Below are positions 1 to 6,849 of a DNA stretch of 20,999 nucleotides, one piece after another. The position numbers and the translations under genes were made by a program. The number at the start of each line of letters is the position of its first letter. Position 1 is the first letter of the stretch. The notes below the pieces were generated by a model. It saw only the letters and a list, made by a program, of their open reading frames with translations. It had not been told where the DNA came from and searched no databases. Source of the stretch: CAYVTZ01 sp964454685 (lineage in GTDB: Bacteria > Bacillota > Clostridia > Christensenellales > Christensenellaceae); assembly GCA_964454685.1 (NCBI GenBank), contig CAYVTZ010000045.1, positions 1 to 20,999 of the forward strand. Direction: 5' to 3'.

Positions 1-224
1 TTCGTTCTCGTATTTTTTTCTTTTGACTATTGACTTTTAATAGTTAGTCTTTCAAGATGAAAAATGATGGCTGCCGCATTTTTTAAAATGGCGGCAATGC
101 CTGCATAAGAAGTCACACTCAAATCAGACGATCGGTTTATGCGGGCAATGGGGTGCGGAAAACCCAGTTTGCCACTGGATTTTCCATACCCTTACAGACT
201 GTCAGCTTTTCGGTTAGATTTCTA
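1..224. other. Intergenic region downstream of glyS
   Basis: No credible gene is seen here; the reading frames are short and lack ribosome binding sites. The stretch holds two inverted repeats (73-95 and 157-185, the second listed separately). The first pairs GCCGCATTTT with AAAATGGCGGC with one bulged base. Either could end glyS transcripts, which run leftwards into this region. Confidence 0.5.
157..185 (-). terminator. Inverted repeat after glyS, possible terminator
   Basis: Read on the minus strand, GGAAAATCCAGT pairs with ACTGGGTTTTCC over 12 positions (one G-U pair) around the loop GGCAA, starting about 40 bases after the glyS stop. No separate T-run follows, since the T residues are inside the stem. 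It is therefore a stable 3' hairpin but not a textbook intrinsic terminator. Confidence 0.4.
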
Positions 225-1610
225 TTAAAATTCAACTTTTTCTTGTAAAAACGCAAGAACTTGGTCCATTGCGATGCGCTGCTGCGCCATGGTATCGCGG
301 TCACGCACAGTGACGCAGCCGTCTTCGAGTGTCTCGAAATCAACGGTGATGCAGTACGGCGTACCGATTTCATCCTCACGGCGATAACGCTTGCCGATGG
401 AGCCTGCGACATCGTAGTCCACATTAAAATGCTTGGCGAGGTCTGCAAACAGCTTTTCGGACGGCTCGGACAGCTTCTTTTGCAACGGAAGCACCGCTGC
501 TTTGAAGGGAGCGAGCGCGGGATGAAAACGCAACACATTTCGCACATCGCCGTTTTCCAGCGTTTCTTCGTCATAAGCCTCGCACAGGAAGGCAAGCGTG
601 ACGCGGTCTGCGCCAAGGGATGGCTCGATGCAATAGGGTACATATTTTTCGTTGGTCACGGGGTCGAGGTATTCCAAGCTTTCGCCTGAATGCGTCATGT
701 GCGCCTTGAGATCGAAATCTGTGCGATCTGCAATGCCCCACAATTCGCCCCAACCGAAGGGGAAACGATATTCGATGTCCGTTGTGGCGTTGGAATAATG
801 CGAAAGCTCTTCTTGCGCGTGGTCGCGCAGCTTGAGATTTTCGTCCTTGATGCCGAGGTTTAAGAGCCAGTTGTGGCAGAAATCTTTCCAATAATTGAAC
901 CATTCAAATTCTTCCTTGGGATCACAGAAAAATTCCAGCTCCATTTGTTCAAATTCTCGAATGCGGAAGATGAAGTTGCCGGGGGTGATCTCGTTACGGA
1001 AGGATTTTCCCACCTGACCGATGCCCATAGGCATTTTGCGGCGGGTGGTGCGCAGCACATTTTTGAAGTTTACAAAAATACCTTGCGCGGTTTCCGGACG
1101 CAGATAAATCTGCGCGGCGGTGTCCTCGTTAACGCCTTGGAAGGTTTTGAACATCAGATTGAACTGCCGAATGGGAGTGAAATCATTCTTTCCGCAGGTC
1201 GGGCAGACAATATGCTGCGCGATGAAGGCTTCCATTTGATCTTTGGTCATAGCTTCAACAGAGCCGACGTCCATGCCGGTGGATTCGACATGATCTTCGA
1301 TCAGCTTATCCGCGCGAAACCGTTCTTTACAGCTTTTGCAGTCCATGAGCGGATCATTAAAGCCGCCGACGTGACCGGACGCGACCCATGTTTCCGGGTT
1401 CATGAGGATGGCGGCATCCAGCCCGACATTGTAAGGGCATTCCTGTACGAATTTTTTCCACCATGCGCGTTTGATGTTGTTTTTAAATTCTACGCCCAAG
1501 GGACCGTAATCCCAAGAGTTTGCCAGCCCGCCGTAAATTTCCGAGCCGGGGAATACGAACCCTCTGCCCTTGGCAAGCGCGACGATTTTTTCCATAGTTT
1601 TTGCTTCCAT
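225..1610 (-). CDS. glyS: Glycyl-tRNA synthetase, dimeric (alpha2) type
   Basis: This class II aminoacyl-tRNA synthetase charges tRNA-Gly with glycine in the cytoplasm. The 461-residue length and single chain match the alpha2 family rather than the separate GlyQ/GlyS subunits. The N-terminus carries the motif 1 region (GFVFPGSEIYGG, residues 17-28). A CKSC (91-94) and CPTC (136-139) pair could bind zinc. Motif 2 contains FRNE (204-207), motif 3 contains GADR (333-336), and the anticodon-binding domain runs from about 365 to the end. The start at 1610 is chosen because GAGGAGG lies just upstream; the reading frame stays open further upstream but runs through the T-box leader. Expression is controlled by that leader. 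Identification is secure. Confidence 0.97.
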   Translation of the reverse strand: MEAKTMEKIVALAKGRGFVFPGSEIYGGLANSWDYGPLGVEFKNNIKRAWWKKFVQECPYNVGLDAAILMNPETWVASGHVGGFNDPLMDCKSCKERFRADKLIEDHVESTGMDVGSVEAMTKDQMEAFIAQHIVCPTCGKNDFTPIRQFNLMFKTFQGVNEDTAAQIYLRPETAQGIFVNFKNVLRTTRRKMPMGIGQVGKSFRNEITPGNFIFRIREFEQMELEFFCDPKEEFEWFNYWKDFCHNWLLNLGIKDENLKLRDHAQEELSHYSNATTDIEYRFPFGWGELWGIADRTDFDLKAHMTHSGESLEYLDPVTNEKYVPYCIEPSLGADRVTLAFLCEAYDEETLENGDVRNVLRFHPALAPFKAAVLPLQKKLSEPSEKLFADLAKHFNVDYDVAGSIGKRYRREDEIGTPYCITVDFETLEDGCVTVRDRDTMAQQRIAMDQVLAFLQEKVEF

Positions 1611-1773
1611 TGCTTCCTCCTCGTGTGTACGAATATCAAAAATAAAAAAACTCCCGCCCCAGCAAGGGACGAAAGCACAGCTTCCGCGGTTCCACCCTAA
1701 TTGATTGAACAATCCACCTTCATTGGGTGCGCTTTTTACAGGATGCCAACCCCAAGCGCATATTGAGTTTTGT
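1611..1773 (-). promoter_or_regulatory. Glycine T-box leader, very short Stem I
   Basis: The canonical T-box sequence AGGGTGGAACCGCGG is at 1684-1698 on the minus strand. Its UGGA bulge suits the UCCA end of tRNA-Gly. Upstream, TGCGCTT (1754-1760) pairs with AAGCGCA (1728-1734), enclosing a loop with the glycine codon GGC (1745-1747), the likely specifier. A small stem (GATT/AATC) lies between this and the T-box. The terminator hairpin follows at 1651-1675. From the inferred transcription start to the T-box is only about 75 bases, so Stem I is about 33 bases instead of the usual 60-100. Uncharged tRNA-Gly should favour antitermination and glyS expression. Confidence 0.92.
1644..1675 (-). terminator. 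T-box attenuator terminator
   Basis: On the minus strand CTTTCGTCCC pairs with GGGGCGGGAG over 10 positions, including G-U pairs, around the loop TTGCT, followed directly by seven T residues. It lies between the T-box and the glyS ribosome binding site. It is the default off-state of the riboswitch. Confidence 0.88.
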
Positions 1774-1779
1774 ATGATT

Positions 1780-1808
1780 ATTATAGCAAGGGCGCGAGAG
1801 GTTTTCAA
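1780..1808 (-). promoter_or_regulatory. glyS sigma-A promoter
   Basis: On the minus strand TTGAAA (1803-1808) is separated by 17 bases from a perfect TATAAT (1780-1785). Transcription should start near 1773, which defines the short leader. It is divergent to the promoter at 1838-1865. Confidence 0.85.
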
Positions 1809-1837
1809 CAGATATCTGATTATTTTTGATTAACGGT

Positions 1838-1865
1838 TTGGTAATGGGCGGATTGGTGGTATAAT
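1838..1865 (+). promoter_or_regulatory. Promoter of the zinc-ribbon/crcB pair
   Basis: TTGGTA (1838-1843) lies 16 bases before a perfect TATAAT (1860-1865). The start would be near 1872, about 35 bases before the first gene. The -35 box is only a 4/6 match. Confidence 0.6.
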
Positions 1866-1906
1866 GGTAAAAATTACACATGGCGCAAGAACGTTTGGAG
1901 GATATG

Positions 1907-2275
1907 ATGTCAGGAATACAGATAACGGGGTTTGTGATTTTATTTTCGACAGTTGGATTGATCTTTGTTTGTGTGGCGTTGTATGCGCGCATTCAAATGA
2001 AGCGGCACTTTGTGTGCCGGTATTGCGGGTTTCGCTTTAAACCCAGCTCTTTGCGGTCTTTTTTTACATCGCGCGAGGGCGTAGACCGGATGCTGACCTG
2101 CCCAAACTGCGGAAAAAGCGGGTATTTTGAAAATGTGAAAGATGAAGAATATGTGGCGCAGATGCAAAAAGAGCAGGCAGAGGCCGCAGCGCATGCAGAT
2201 GAACAGGAACCACAGGAGCAACCCGCAGCGCAGGAAGCGCCGGAGCAGGAAGAGCAGGGAGAGCGTGAAGCATGA
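1907..2275 (+). CDS. Small membrane protein with zinc ribbon
   Basis: This 122-residue protein has one N-terminal membrane helix (about residues 5-27). Two CxxC pairs follow in the cytoplasmic part (CRYC and CPNC, about 30 residues apart), the pattern of a zinc ribbon. The C-terminal third is rich in Glu, Gln and Ala and is probably disordered. I do not recognise a named family. The start is set by GGAGGA at 1897-1902; an upstream ATG at 1880 has no binding site, and the ATG at 1904 is too close. The stop overlaps the start of crcB (ATGA), so the two genes are translationally coupled. A function in fluoride handling is not implied by the sequence. Confidence 0.75.
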   Translation: MSGIQITGFVILFSTVGLIFVCVALYARIQMKRHFVCRYCGFRFKPSSLRSFFTSREGVDRMLTCPNCGKSGYFENVKDEEYVAQMQKEQAEAAAHADEQEPQEQPAAQEAPEQEEQGEREA

Positions 2276-2640
2276 GTGTGCTGCTGATTGGCGTCGGCGG
2301 ATTTTTTGGGGCGATTTCACGCTATGGCTTGAGCAAATGCCTGAGCGGCGTGGGCGGCGCCTTTCCGCTTTCGACGTTGCTCATTAACTTTGCGGGTGCT
2401 TTTTTGATCGGTGTGGTATATCAGATCGCGTTGCAGACAGGAAATTTGGAGCATCACATTGTAAAATCAGCCATGATCGGGCTGCTGGGCGGGTTTACAA
2501 CCTTTTCCACGTTTTCGCTGGAGACACTCGGCTTGCTGGAAACAGGGCGCATTGCCCCGGCAATGCTGAATATTGCGCTTTCAGTGGGTTTATGCCTGAT
2601 AGCGGTGCTGCTGGGAAAGCGTCTGGTGCAGGCGTTTTGA
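2272..2640 (+). CDS. crcB: Fluoride ion channel CrcB/Fluc
   Basis: CrcB proteins are small dual-topology membrane channels that dimerise and export fluoride. At 122 residues this has the usual length and four hydrophobic segments. It shows the family hallmarks: GVGGFFGAISRY at residues 7-18, the pore asparagine in INFAGAF (Asn39), and the GGFTTFSTFSLE stretch (73-84) that carries the central sodium site and fluoride-lining residues. Translation starts inside the stop of the zinc-ribbon gene. I see no fluoride riboswitch in front of the pair. Only one copy is in the window, so a homodimer is likely. Confidence 0.93.
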   Translation: MSVLLIGVGGFFGAISRYGLSKCLSGVGGAFPLSTLLINFAGAFLIGVVYQIALQTGNLEHHIVKSAMIGLLGGFTTFSTFSLETLGLLETGRIAPAMLNIALSVGLCLIAVLLGKRLVQAF

Positions 2641-2672
2641 GGCGCGTATTTGCGCGTGAATGCCGAAAATGA

Positions 2673-2701
2673 TTGAAAAGGGCGAATCGAGTTGATATAA
2701 T
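2673..2701 (+). promoter_or_regulatory. Promoter of the ECF-S/coaX/hom run
   Basis: TTGAAA (2673-2678), a 17-base spacer and a perfect TATAAT (2696-2701). The start would be near 2708, giving a leader of about 150 bases before the first gene. Confidence 0.82.
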
Positions 2702-2707
2702 ATAAAA

Positions 2708-2859
2708 TGTATGAATCTTTGACTCCGGCATCAATGACGCTATTGCATTTGCAAAGGGTACGGGTGACAGGGGCGGATTCGGCAAATAAATCTTATGATG
2801 TAGGGCATTTGAACGCGGCGCAATGGTGCGGCGCAAGAGAAGCCTGAACGGAGGAAACT
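2708..2859 (+). promoter_or_regulatory. Long untranslated leader of the ECF-S gene
   Basis: About 150 bases lie between the promoter and the ribosome binding site. GAATC (2713-2717) can pair with GATTC (2776-2780), and a small TTGC/GCAA hairpin lies inside. The octamer CGGCGCAA occurs twice just before the gene. I do not recognise any known riboswitch class here, and no Rho-independent terminator is visible. Whether it is regulatory is open. Confidence 0.3.
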
Positions 2860-3492
2860 ATGAGAAATCAAAAAGTTCGGTCGTTGGTGCTGACGGCGAT
2901 TTTGATCGCCATTATGCTGTTGTTTGGCTTTACACCCATCGGGTATATCCCGCTGCCGTTTGTGAAAATCACACTGATGTGTTTGCCGGTCATAATCGGC
3001 ACGTTGGTGCTGGGGCTGCGGACAGGATTGGGGTTAAGCCTTCTTTTTATCTTAACGAGTGTGATACAGCTTTTTGCGGCGCCGGATGCGGTTTCGCTGC
3101 TGGTGTTTCACAACAATGATCAGAACGGTTGGATGTATCTGCTGTGCTTGAGCATTCCGCGGCTGATGATCCCCGTGACCACATGGCTTGCAGACAGCCT
3201 CGTGCGCAGAAAATGGGAGAAAGCTTCCTTGTTTGTGGCAAGCGCGGCGGGATCGCTGACCAATACGGCGTTATATTTGGCGCTGTTTACCGCTTTCTTT
3301 CTGCCGATCTTACCACAGGTTTTGGCGGTGGAGGCATCGGGCGTTGCGGCCGTTGTATGGGGCATTGTGCTGACAAACGGTGTACCGGAGGCGATTGTTG
3401 CCGCGGCGGCGTGCCCGTTTATTGTGCGTGCGCTGCGCAAAACGGTGCCGGAGATTGTTCCTGCGCCAAAGAATGCGCCTGCGGCTGAATAA
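2860..3492 (+). CDS. ECF transporter S component, probably pantothenate (PanT-like)
   Basis: This 210-residue, very hydrophobic protein with about six membrane helices fits the substrate-binding (S) subunits of energy-coupling-factor vitamin transporters. The N-terminal basic start, MRNQKVRSLVLTAILIAIMLL, and the following loop GYIPLPFVKITLM match that family's first helices. S components work with a shared ECF module (EcfA, EcfA', EcfT), which is not in this window. The next gene, 20 bases downstream, is pantothenate kinase, so pantothenate (vitamin B5) is the most likely substrate. The substrate is inferred from context only; other vitamins cannot be excluded. GGAGG precedes the start. The C-terminal tail is Ala/Pro-rich. 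Confidence 0.82.
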   Translation: MRNQKVRSLVLTAILIAIMLLFGFTPIGYIPLPFVKITLMCLPVIIGTLVLGLRTGLGLSLLFILTSVIQLFAAPDAVSLLVFHNNDQNGWMYLLCLSIPRLMIPVTTWLADSLVRRKWEKASLFVASAAGSLTNTALYLALFTAFFLPILPQVLAVEASGVAAVVWGIVLTNGVPEAIVAAAACPFIVRALRKTVPEIVPAPKNAPAAE

Positions 3493-3512
3493 GTATTTAA
3501 AGGAGAGACTGC

Positions 3513-4280
3513 ATGATTTTAGTGATGGACGTGGGCAACACAAATATCAAATGCGGACTGTTTGACGGGGAAATGCTGGAGCATTCCTTCCGCATGGCAT
3601 CGGACGTTTTGGCAACGGCAGATGAATATGGTATTCAGATGGTAAGCTTTTTATCTTACCTGGAAATAAAGCCGCGCGATTTGGAAGCGGTGGTGATCTC
3701 TTCGGTAATTCCGTCCATCAACTATACATTGGAGCATATGTGCCGCATCTATTTTGAAAAACGGCCGATGTTTGTGGGGCCGGGAATCAAGACGGGCATC
3801 AACATTAAGTATGACAATCCCAAGGAGCTTGGATCTGACCGCATTGTGAATGCGGTGGCGGCATACGAAATGTTTGGCGGGCCGGTGATTACCATTGATT
3901 TTGGCACGGCGACCAGCTTTGGAGCGATCTCCAAAGGGGGAGACTTTTTAGGCGGCGCGATTTGCCCGGGCATTAAAATCTCTGCGGAGGCATTGACGCA
4001 GAACGCGTCCAAGCTGCCGCGTATCGAATTGAGCGTGCCGGAGCGCATCATCTGCAAAACCACGGTGGGCGCAATGCAGGCAGGCATAATTTTTGGATAT
4101 GTGGGACAGGTGCAATACGTGATTGGCAAGATGCAGGAGGAACTGGGTGCGTCAAAAGTGGTGGCGACGGGTGGTTTTTCCGATTTGATTGCGGCGCAGA
4201 CCGAGTGCATTGACGAGGTGATCCCTACGTTGACGCTGATTGGTCTGAGTAAAATTTATCAGAAGAATAAAATGAATTGA
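3513..4280 (+). CDS. coaX: Type III pantothenate kinase
   Basis: CoaX phosphorylates pantothenate to 4'-phosphopantothenate, the first step of coenzyme A synthesis. Its ASKHA-fold motifs are clear: the phosphate-binding DVGNTNIK at residues 6-13, GSDR (107-110) with the catalytic aspartate Asp109, and DFGTATSF (129-136). At 255 residues it has normal length. AAAGGAGAG lies 8 bases before the ATG. Type III kinases are not feedback-inhibited by CoA and need a monovalent cation such as K+ or NH4+ (family knowledge). It is preceded by the probable pantothenate transporter and followed after 23 bases by hom, so uptake and activation of the vitamin are co-expressed. Confidence 0.96.
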   Translation: MILVMDVGNTNIKCGLFDGEMLEHSFRMASDVLATADEYGIQMVSFLSYLEIKPRDLEAVVISSVIPSINYTLEHMCRIYFEKRPMFVGPGIKTGINIKYDNPKELGSDRIVNAVAAYEMFGGPVITIDFGTATSFGAISKGGDFLGGAICPGIKISAEALTQNASKLPRIELSVPERIICKTTVGAMQAGIIFGYVGQVQYVIGKMQEELGASKVVATGGFSDLIAAQTECIDEVIPTLTLIGLSKIYQKNKMN

Positions 4281-4303
4281 ATCATATAAAGGAGAACGCG
4301 CAA

Positions 4304-5578
4304 ATGAAAGACATAAAAATTGCCATACTTGGCATGGGCACGGTGGGCGGCGGCATTTATCGCCTGATTGAAAAAGAGCAGAAGAACATCGAGCATAAGC
4401 AGGGCATCCATTTGGAAGTCAAAAAGACGCTGGCGTTGAACTATGCGGTGGAGGTGCCGGAGCATGTGAAGGCACAAAGCATTGACGAAATCATCAACGA
4501 CCCGGAGATCACCGTGGTGGCGGAAGTGATGGGTGGCGTGAAGCCGGCAAAAGAATTTATCCTTGCGGCGCTGGAAGCGGGTAAGATTGTGGTTTCCGCA
4601 AACAAGGACATGATTTCGCAAAACTGGCCGGATTTGGACGCGGCTGCCAAGAAAGGCAAAGCAGGCTTTTACTTTGAGGCGGCAGTGGGCGGCGGCATTC
4701 CGATTTTGCGTGCGATGGGCGACTCCATGCAGGCGAATTCGATTGATGCGGTATACGGCATCATCAACGGTACGACGAACTTTATACTGACCAAGATGGA
4801 TGACGAGGGCAAAGACTTTGACGAAGTGCTGGCGCAGGCGCAGGCACTGGGGTATGCGGAGGCAAATCCCACGAGCGATGTGGAAGGATATGATGCGCGT
4901 TATAAGCTTTCCATTTTAGCGTCCATGGCATTTCATGGCAGAGTGCCGGTGGAAAAAATCTACTGCGAGGGTATTACCAAACTGACCAAGATGGATATTG
5001 AGATCGGTCGGGAACTTGGATACGTGGTGAAGCTGCTGGCAATCGGTAAAAAATCGGAAAACGGCGAGGTGGAGGTGCGGGTGCACCCCACGATGATTCC
5101 CAAAGATCATCCGCTGGCAAACATCAAAGGCTCCTTCAATGCGATTTTCATTAATGGAAGCGCGGTGGGGGAGATGATGTGGTATGGCAAGGGAGCGGGA
5201 GATTTCCCGACGGCAAGCGCGCTGGTTTCGGATATGCTATACGCGGTGGAGCAATGCGAACACAAATACGCTACCTTCCACAACAGCTACGATGCAAATG
5301 AGATGCGTTTCAATGATAACTGGATTACGGAATACTTTGTGCGCACGATGGTGCAGGACAAGCCGGGCGTTCTGGCGAAGATTGCGGGCATTTTGGGCAC
5401 GCATGATGTGAGCATCGAAAGCGTGATTCAAAAGAGCGCTGCGCCGGGTGAGGCAGTTGCGCCGTTGATTTTGGTGACGCACAAGGCACACGAAAAAGAT
5501 TTACAGAAGGCGATTGAAGAAATCAAGCAGTTGCCGGCGGTCATCGACGTGCCGAGCTGCATTCGTGTAGAAAAATAA
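4304..5578 (+). CDS. hom: Homoserine dehydrogenase
   Basis: This enzyme reduces aspartate semialdehyde to homoserine, the branch point to threonine and methionine. The 424 residues comprise an N-terminal NAD(P)-binding domain with GMGTVGGG (10-17), the SANKDM loop (98-103), the catalytic domain with GIINGTTNFIL (152-162), and a conserved D/K region around Asp197-Lys201. A C-terminal ACT domain (about 348-424) is the usual site for threonine feedback. AAAGGAG precedes the ATG at 4304; the in-frame ATG at 4277 overlaps coaX and lacks a binding site. There is no threonine synthase or homoserine kinase nearby. The sulfhydrylase at 6850 uses an acylated product of homoserine. Confidence 0.96.
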   Translation: MKDIKIAILGMGTVGGGIYRLIEKEQKNIEHKQGIHLEVKKTLALNYAVEVPEHVKAQSIDEIINDPEITVVAEVMGGVKPAKEFILAALEAGKIVVSANKDMISQNWPDLDAAAKKGKAGFYFEAAVGGGIPILRAMGDSMQANSIDAVYGIINGTTNFILTKMDDEGKDFDEVLAQAQALGYAEANPTSDVEGYDARYKLSILASMAFHGRVPVEKIYCEGITKLTKMDIEIGRELGYVVKLLAIGKKSENGEVEVRVHPTMIPKDHPLANIKGSFNAIFINGSAVGEMMWYGKGAGDFPTASALVSDMLYAVEQCEHKYATFHNSYDANEMRFNDNWITEYFVRTMVQDKPGVLAKIAGILGTHDVSIESVIQKSAAPGEAVAPLILVTHKAHEKDLQKAIEEIKQLPAVIDVPSCIRVEK

Positions 5579-5583
5579 AAGAG

Positions 5584-5652
5584 GGTATCTTACGCAGGCA
5601 GCAGCTTGCCTTTACTAAGGGCGGCGGATGCTGCGTTGCAGCCGAAGATGCC
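5584..5652 (+). ncRNA. Folded intercistronic RNA, possible cis-regulator
   Basis: GGTATCTT (5584-5591) pairs with AAGATGCC (5645-5652) over 8 positions. It closes a junction with two inner hairpins, AGGCA/TGCCT (5596-5611) and GCTGC/GCAGC (5630-5642). A further long hairpin follows at 5666-5701. Three nested helices in 70 bases between hom and the cupin gene suggest an RNA element. It does not match the SAM, T-box, glycine or cobalamin consensus sequences as I know them. Function unknown. Confidence 0.4.
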
Positions 5653-5665
5653 GAATGACTGCTTT

Positions 5666-5703
5666 AGCCTTTCGGCGGTGTGACACCACTGTCGAAAGGC
5701 TTT
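5666..5703 (+). terminator. Strong hairpin, possible attenuator before the cupin gene
   Basis: AGCCTTTCG (5666-5674) pairs with CGAAAGGCT (5693-5701), with an inner GGTG/CACC helix, followed by a short TTTCT. The T-run is weak, so termination would be partial. Together with the preceding fold it may act as an expression platform. Confidence 0.4.
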
Positions 5704-5741
5704 CTGCAAATGCAAGATTTATTGTGAAAGAAGGTGCATGG

Positions 5742-6086
5742 ATGAAAACAGGATGTAAAGTCGAAGTGCGCGAAAACATGCGCGGAGGGGACGGAGCGGT
5801 GACCATCGCAAGCTGGCTGACGGGAGAGGATTTGCCTGCCTATGCGCGGTTGATGGGACAGTTGACGCTGCCGGAAGGGGCATCCATTGGCGATCATGCG
5901 CACAATGGGGAATCTGAGACCTTTTTTATTTTGCGGGGAAGCGGCACCTATAACGACAACGGACAAAATGTGGACGTCAAAGCGGGAGACGTGCTGCTGT
6001 GCAAGTCCGGTGAGGTGCACGGCATTCGCAATACAGGCAAGGGCGATTTGGTGTTTGCCGGTGTGATTTTGCTTGATCCCGCATGA
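5742..6086 (+). CDS. Small cupin-domain protein
   Basis: This 114-residue single-domain beta-barrel protein shows both cupin motifs. Motif 1 reads GDHAHNGESETFFILRGSG, with the HxH and Glu metal ligands; motif 2 reads GDVLLCKSGEVHGIRN, with the last histidine ligand. Cupins of this size bind a divalent metal and serve as isomerases, dioxygenases or sensors; the substrate cannot be told. The start at 5742 is chosen because AAGAAGG precedes it; the frame is open further upstream but through the folded leader. Its stop overlaps the start of the dehydrogenase gene (ATGA), so the two are coupled. Confidence 0.85.
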   Translation: MKTGCKVEVRENMRGGDGAVTIASWLTGEDLPAYARLMGQLTLPEGASIGDHAHNGESETFFILRGSGTYNDNGQNVDVKAGDVLLCKSGEVHGIRNTGKGDLVFAGVILLDPA

Positions 6087-6814
6087 AAACAGTGCTGGTG
6101 ACCGGTGGTGCGCGCGGGATCGGACGGGACACGGTGCGCACGTTTGCGCATCATGGATATGCCGTTGCGCTGCATTACCATCAATCGCAAGCGGCGGCAC
6201 AAGAGCTGGCGTTGGAACTGAAAGCGTCAGGTGCTTTTGTGCATCTGTTTCAGGCGGATTTGCGCGATGAGGCGCAAGTGGCGCAGATGATGCAGGCAGT
6301 GGCTGAAGTCTTTGGCGGCATTGGCGTGTTGGTGAACAACGCGGGCATAACGCAGCAAAAGCTGTTTACCGACTTGACGCGAGAGGACTGGGACAATGTA
6401 TTCGCTGCGAATGTGCGCAGTATGTTTTTCACCTGCCGCGCAGTTTTGCCGCAGATGATTGCGCGCCGTGACGGGTGCATGATCAACATTGCATCGATGT
6501 GGGGCGAGGTGGGCGCATCCTGTGAGGTTGCGTACAGCGCGTCTAAGGCGGCGGTGATCGGGCTGACTAAGGCGCTGGCGCAGGAGGTGGCACCCAGCGG
6601 GGTGCGTGTCAACTGCGTTTCGCCGGGCATGATTGATACGCAAATGAACGCGATGCTGGATGCGCAGGCGGTGGAACAGATGGTGCGGGAGACGCCGCTT
6701 CTGCGCGTCGGAAGTCCGGCGGAGGTGGCACAGACCGTCTATTTTCTTTCCCAGCCGCAGGCAGCGTACATCACCGGGCAGGTGTTGGGCGTAAACGGCG
6801 GCCTGGTGATTTAG
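6083..6814 (+). CDS. Short-chain dehydrogenase, FabG-like; possible EF-P 5-aminopentanone reductase
   Basis: This is a classical NAD(P)-dependent SDR of 243 residues: cofactor loop TGGARGIG (7-14), NNAG (85-88), and the catalytic Ser138, Tyr151 and Lys155 (YSASK). The C-terminal ITGQVLGVNGG is typical of FabG. No fatty-acid synthesis gene lies nearby, so a role as 3-oxoacyl-ACP reductase is doubtful. The stretch around IASMWGEVGASCEVAYSASKA resembles, from memory, the clostridial YmfI-type reductases that finish the 5-aminopentanol modification of elongation factor P. That assignment is tentative. It starts inside the cupin stop codon and is followed after 35 bases by the sulfhydrylase. Confidence 0.88.
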   Translation: MKTVLVTGGARGIGRDTVRTFAHHGYAVALHYHQSQAAAQELALELKASGAFVHLFQADLRDEAQVAQMMQAVAEVFGGIGVLVNNAGITQQKLFTDLTREDWDNVFAANVRSMFFTCRAVLPQMIARRDGCMINIASMWGEVGASCEVAYSASKAAVIGLTKALAQEVAPSGVRVNCVSPGMIDTQMNAMLDAQAVEQMVRETPLLRVGSPAEVAQTVYFLSQPQAAYITGQVLGVNGGLVI

Positions 6815-6849
6815 CAGAATATTGTGAAGGATGATTCAGGAGGGGAAGC

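Noticed and set aside
873..1700. 275-codon open frame on the plus strand opposite glyS
   Set aside because: It is a mirror of a secure gene on the other strand, with no binding site or family resemblance.
1611..1808. Upstream extension of the glyS reading frame to 1808
   Set aside because: The extension runs through the promoter region, T-box and terminator; the true start at 1610 has a perfect ribosome binding site.
1866..2271. Fluoride riboswitch in front of crcB
   Set aside because: Neither the gap before the zinc-ribbon gene nor the coding sequence shows the known crcB RNA motif.
2823..3119. 98-codon frame overlapping the ECF S gene
   Set aside because: It is an out-of-frame reading with no binding site, while the S component has GGAGG and clear membrane helices.
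5579..5741. SAM-I riboswitch or T-box for methionine genes
   Set aside because: The conserved sequences of both classes are absent; only unassigned helices are present.
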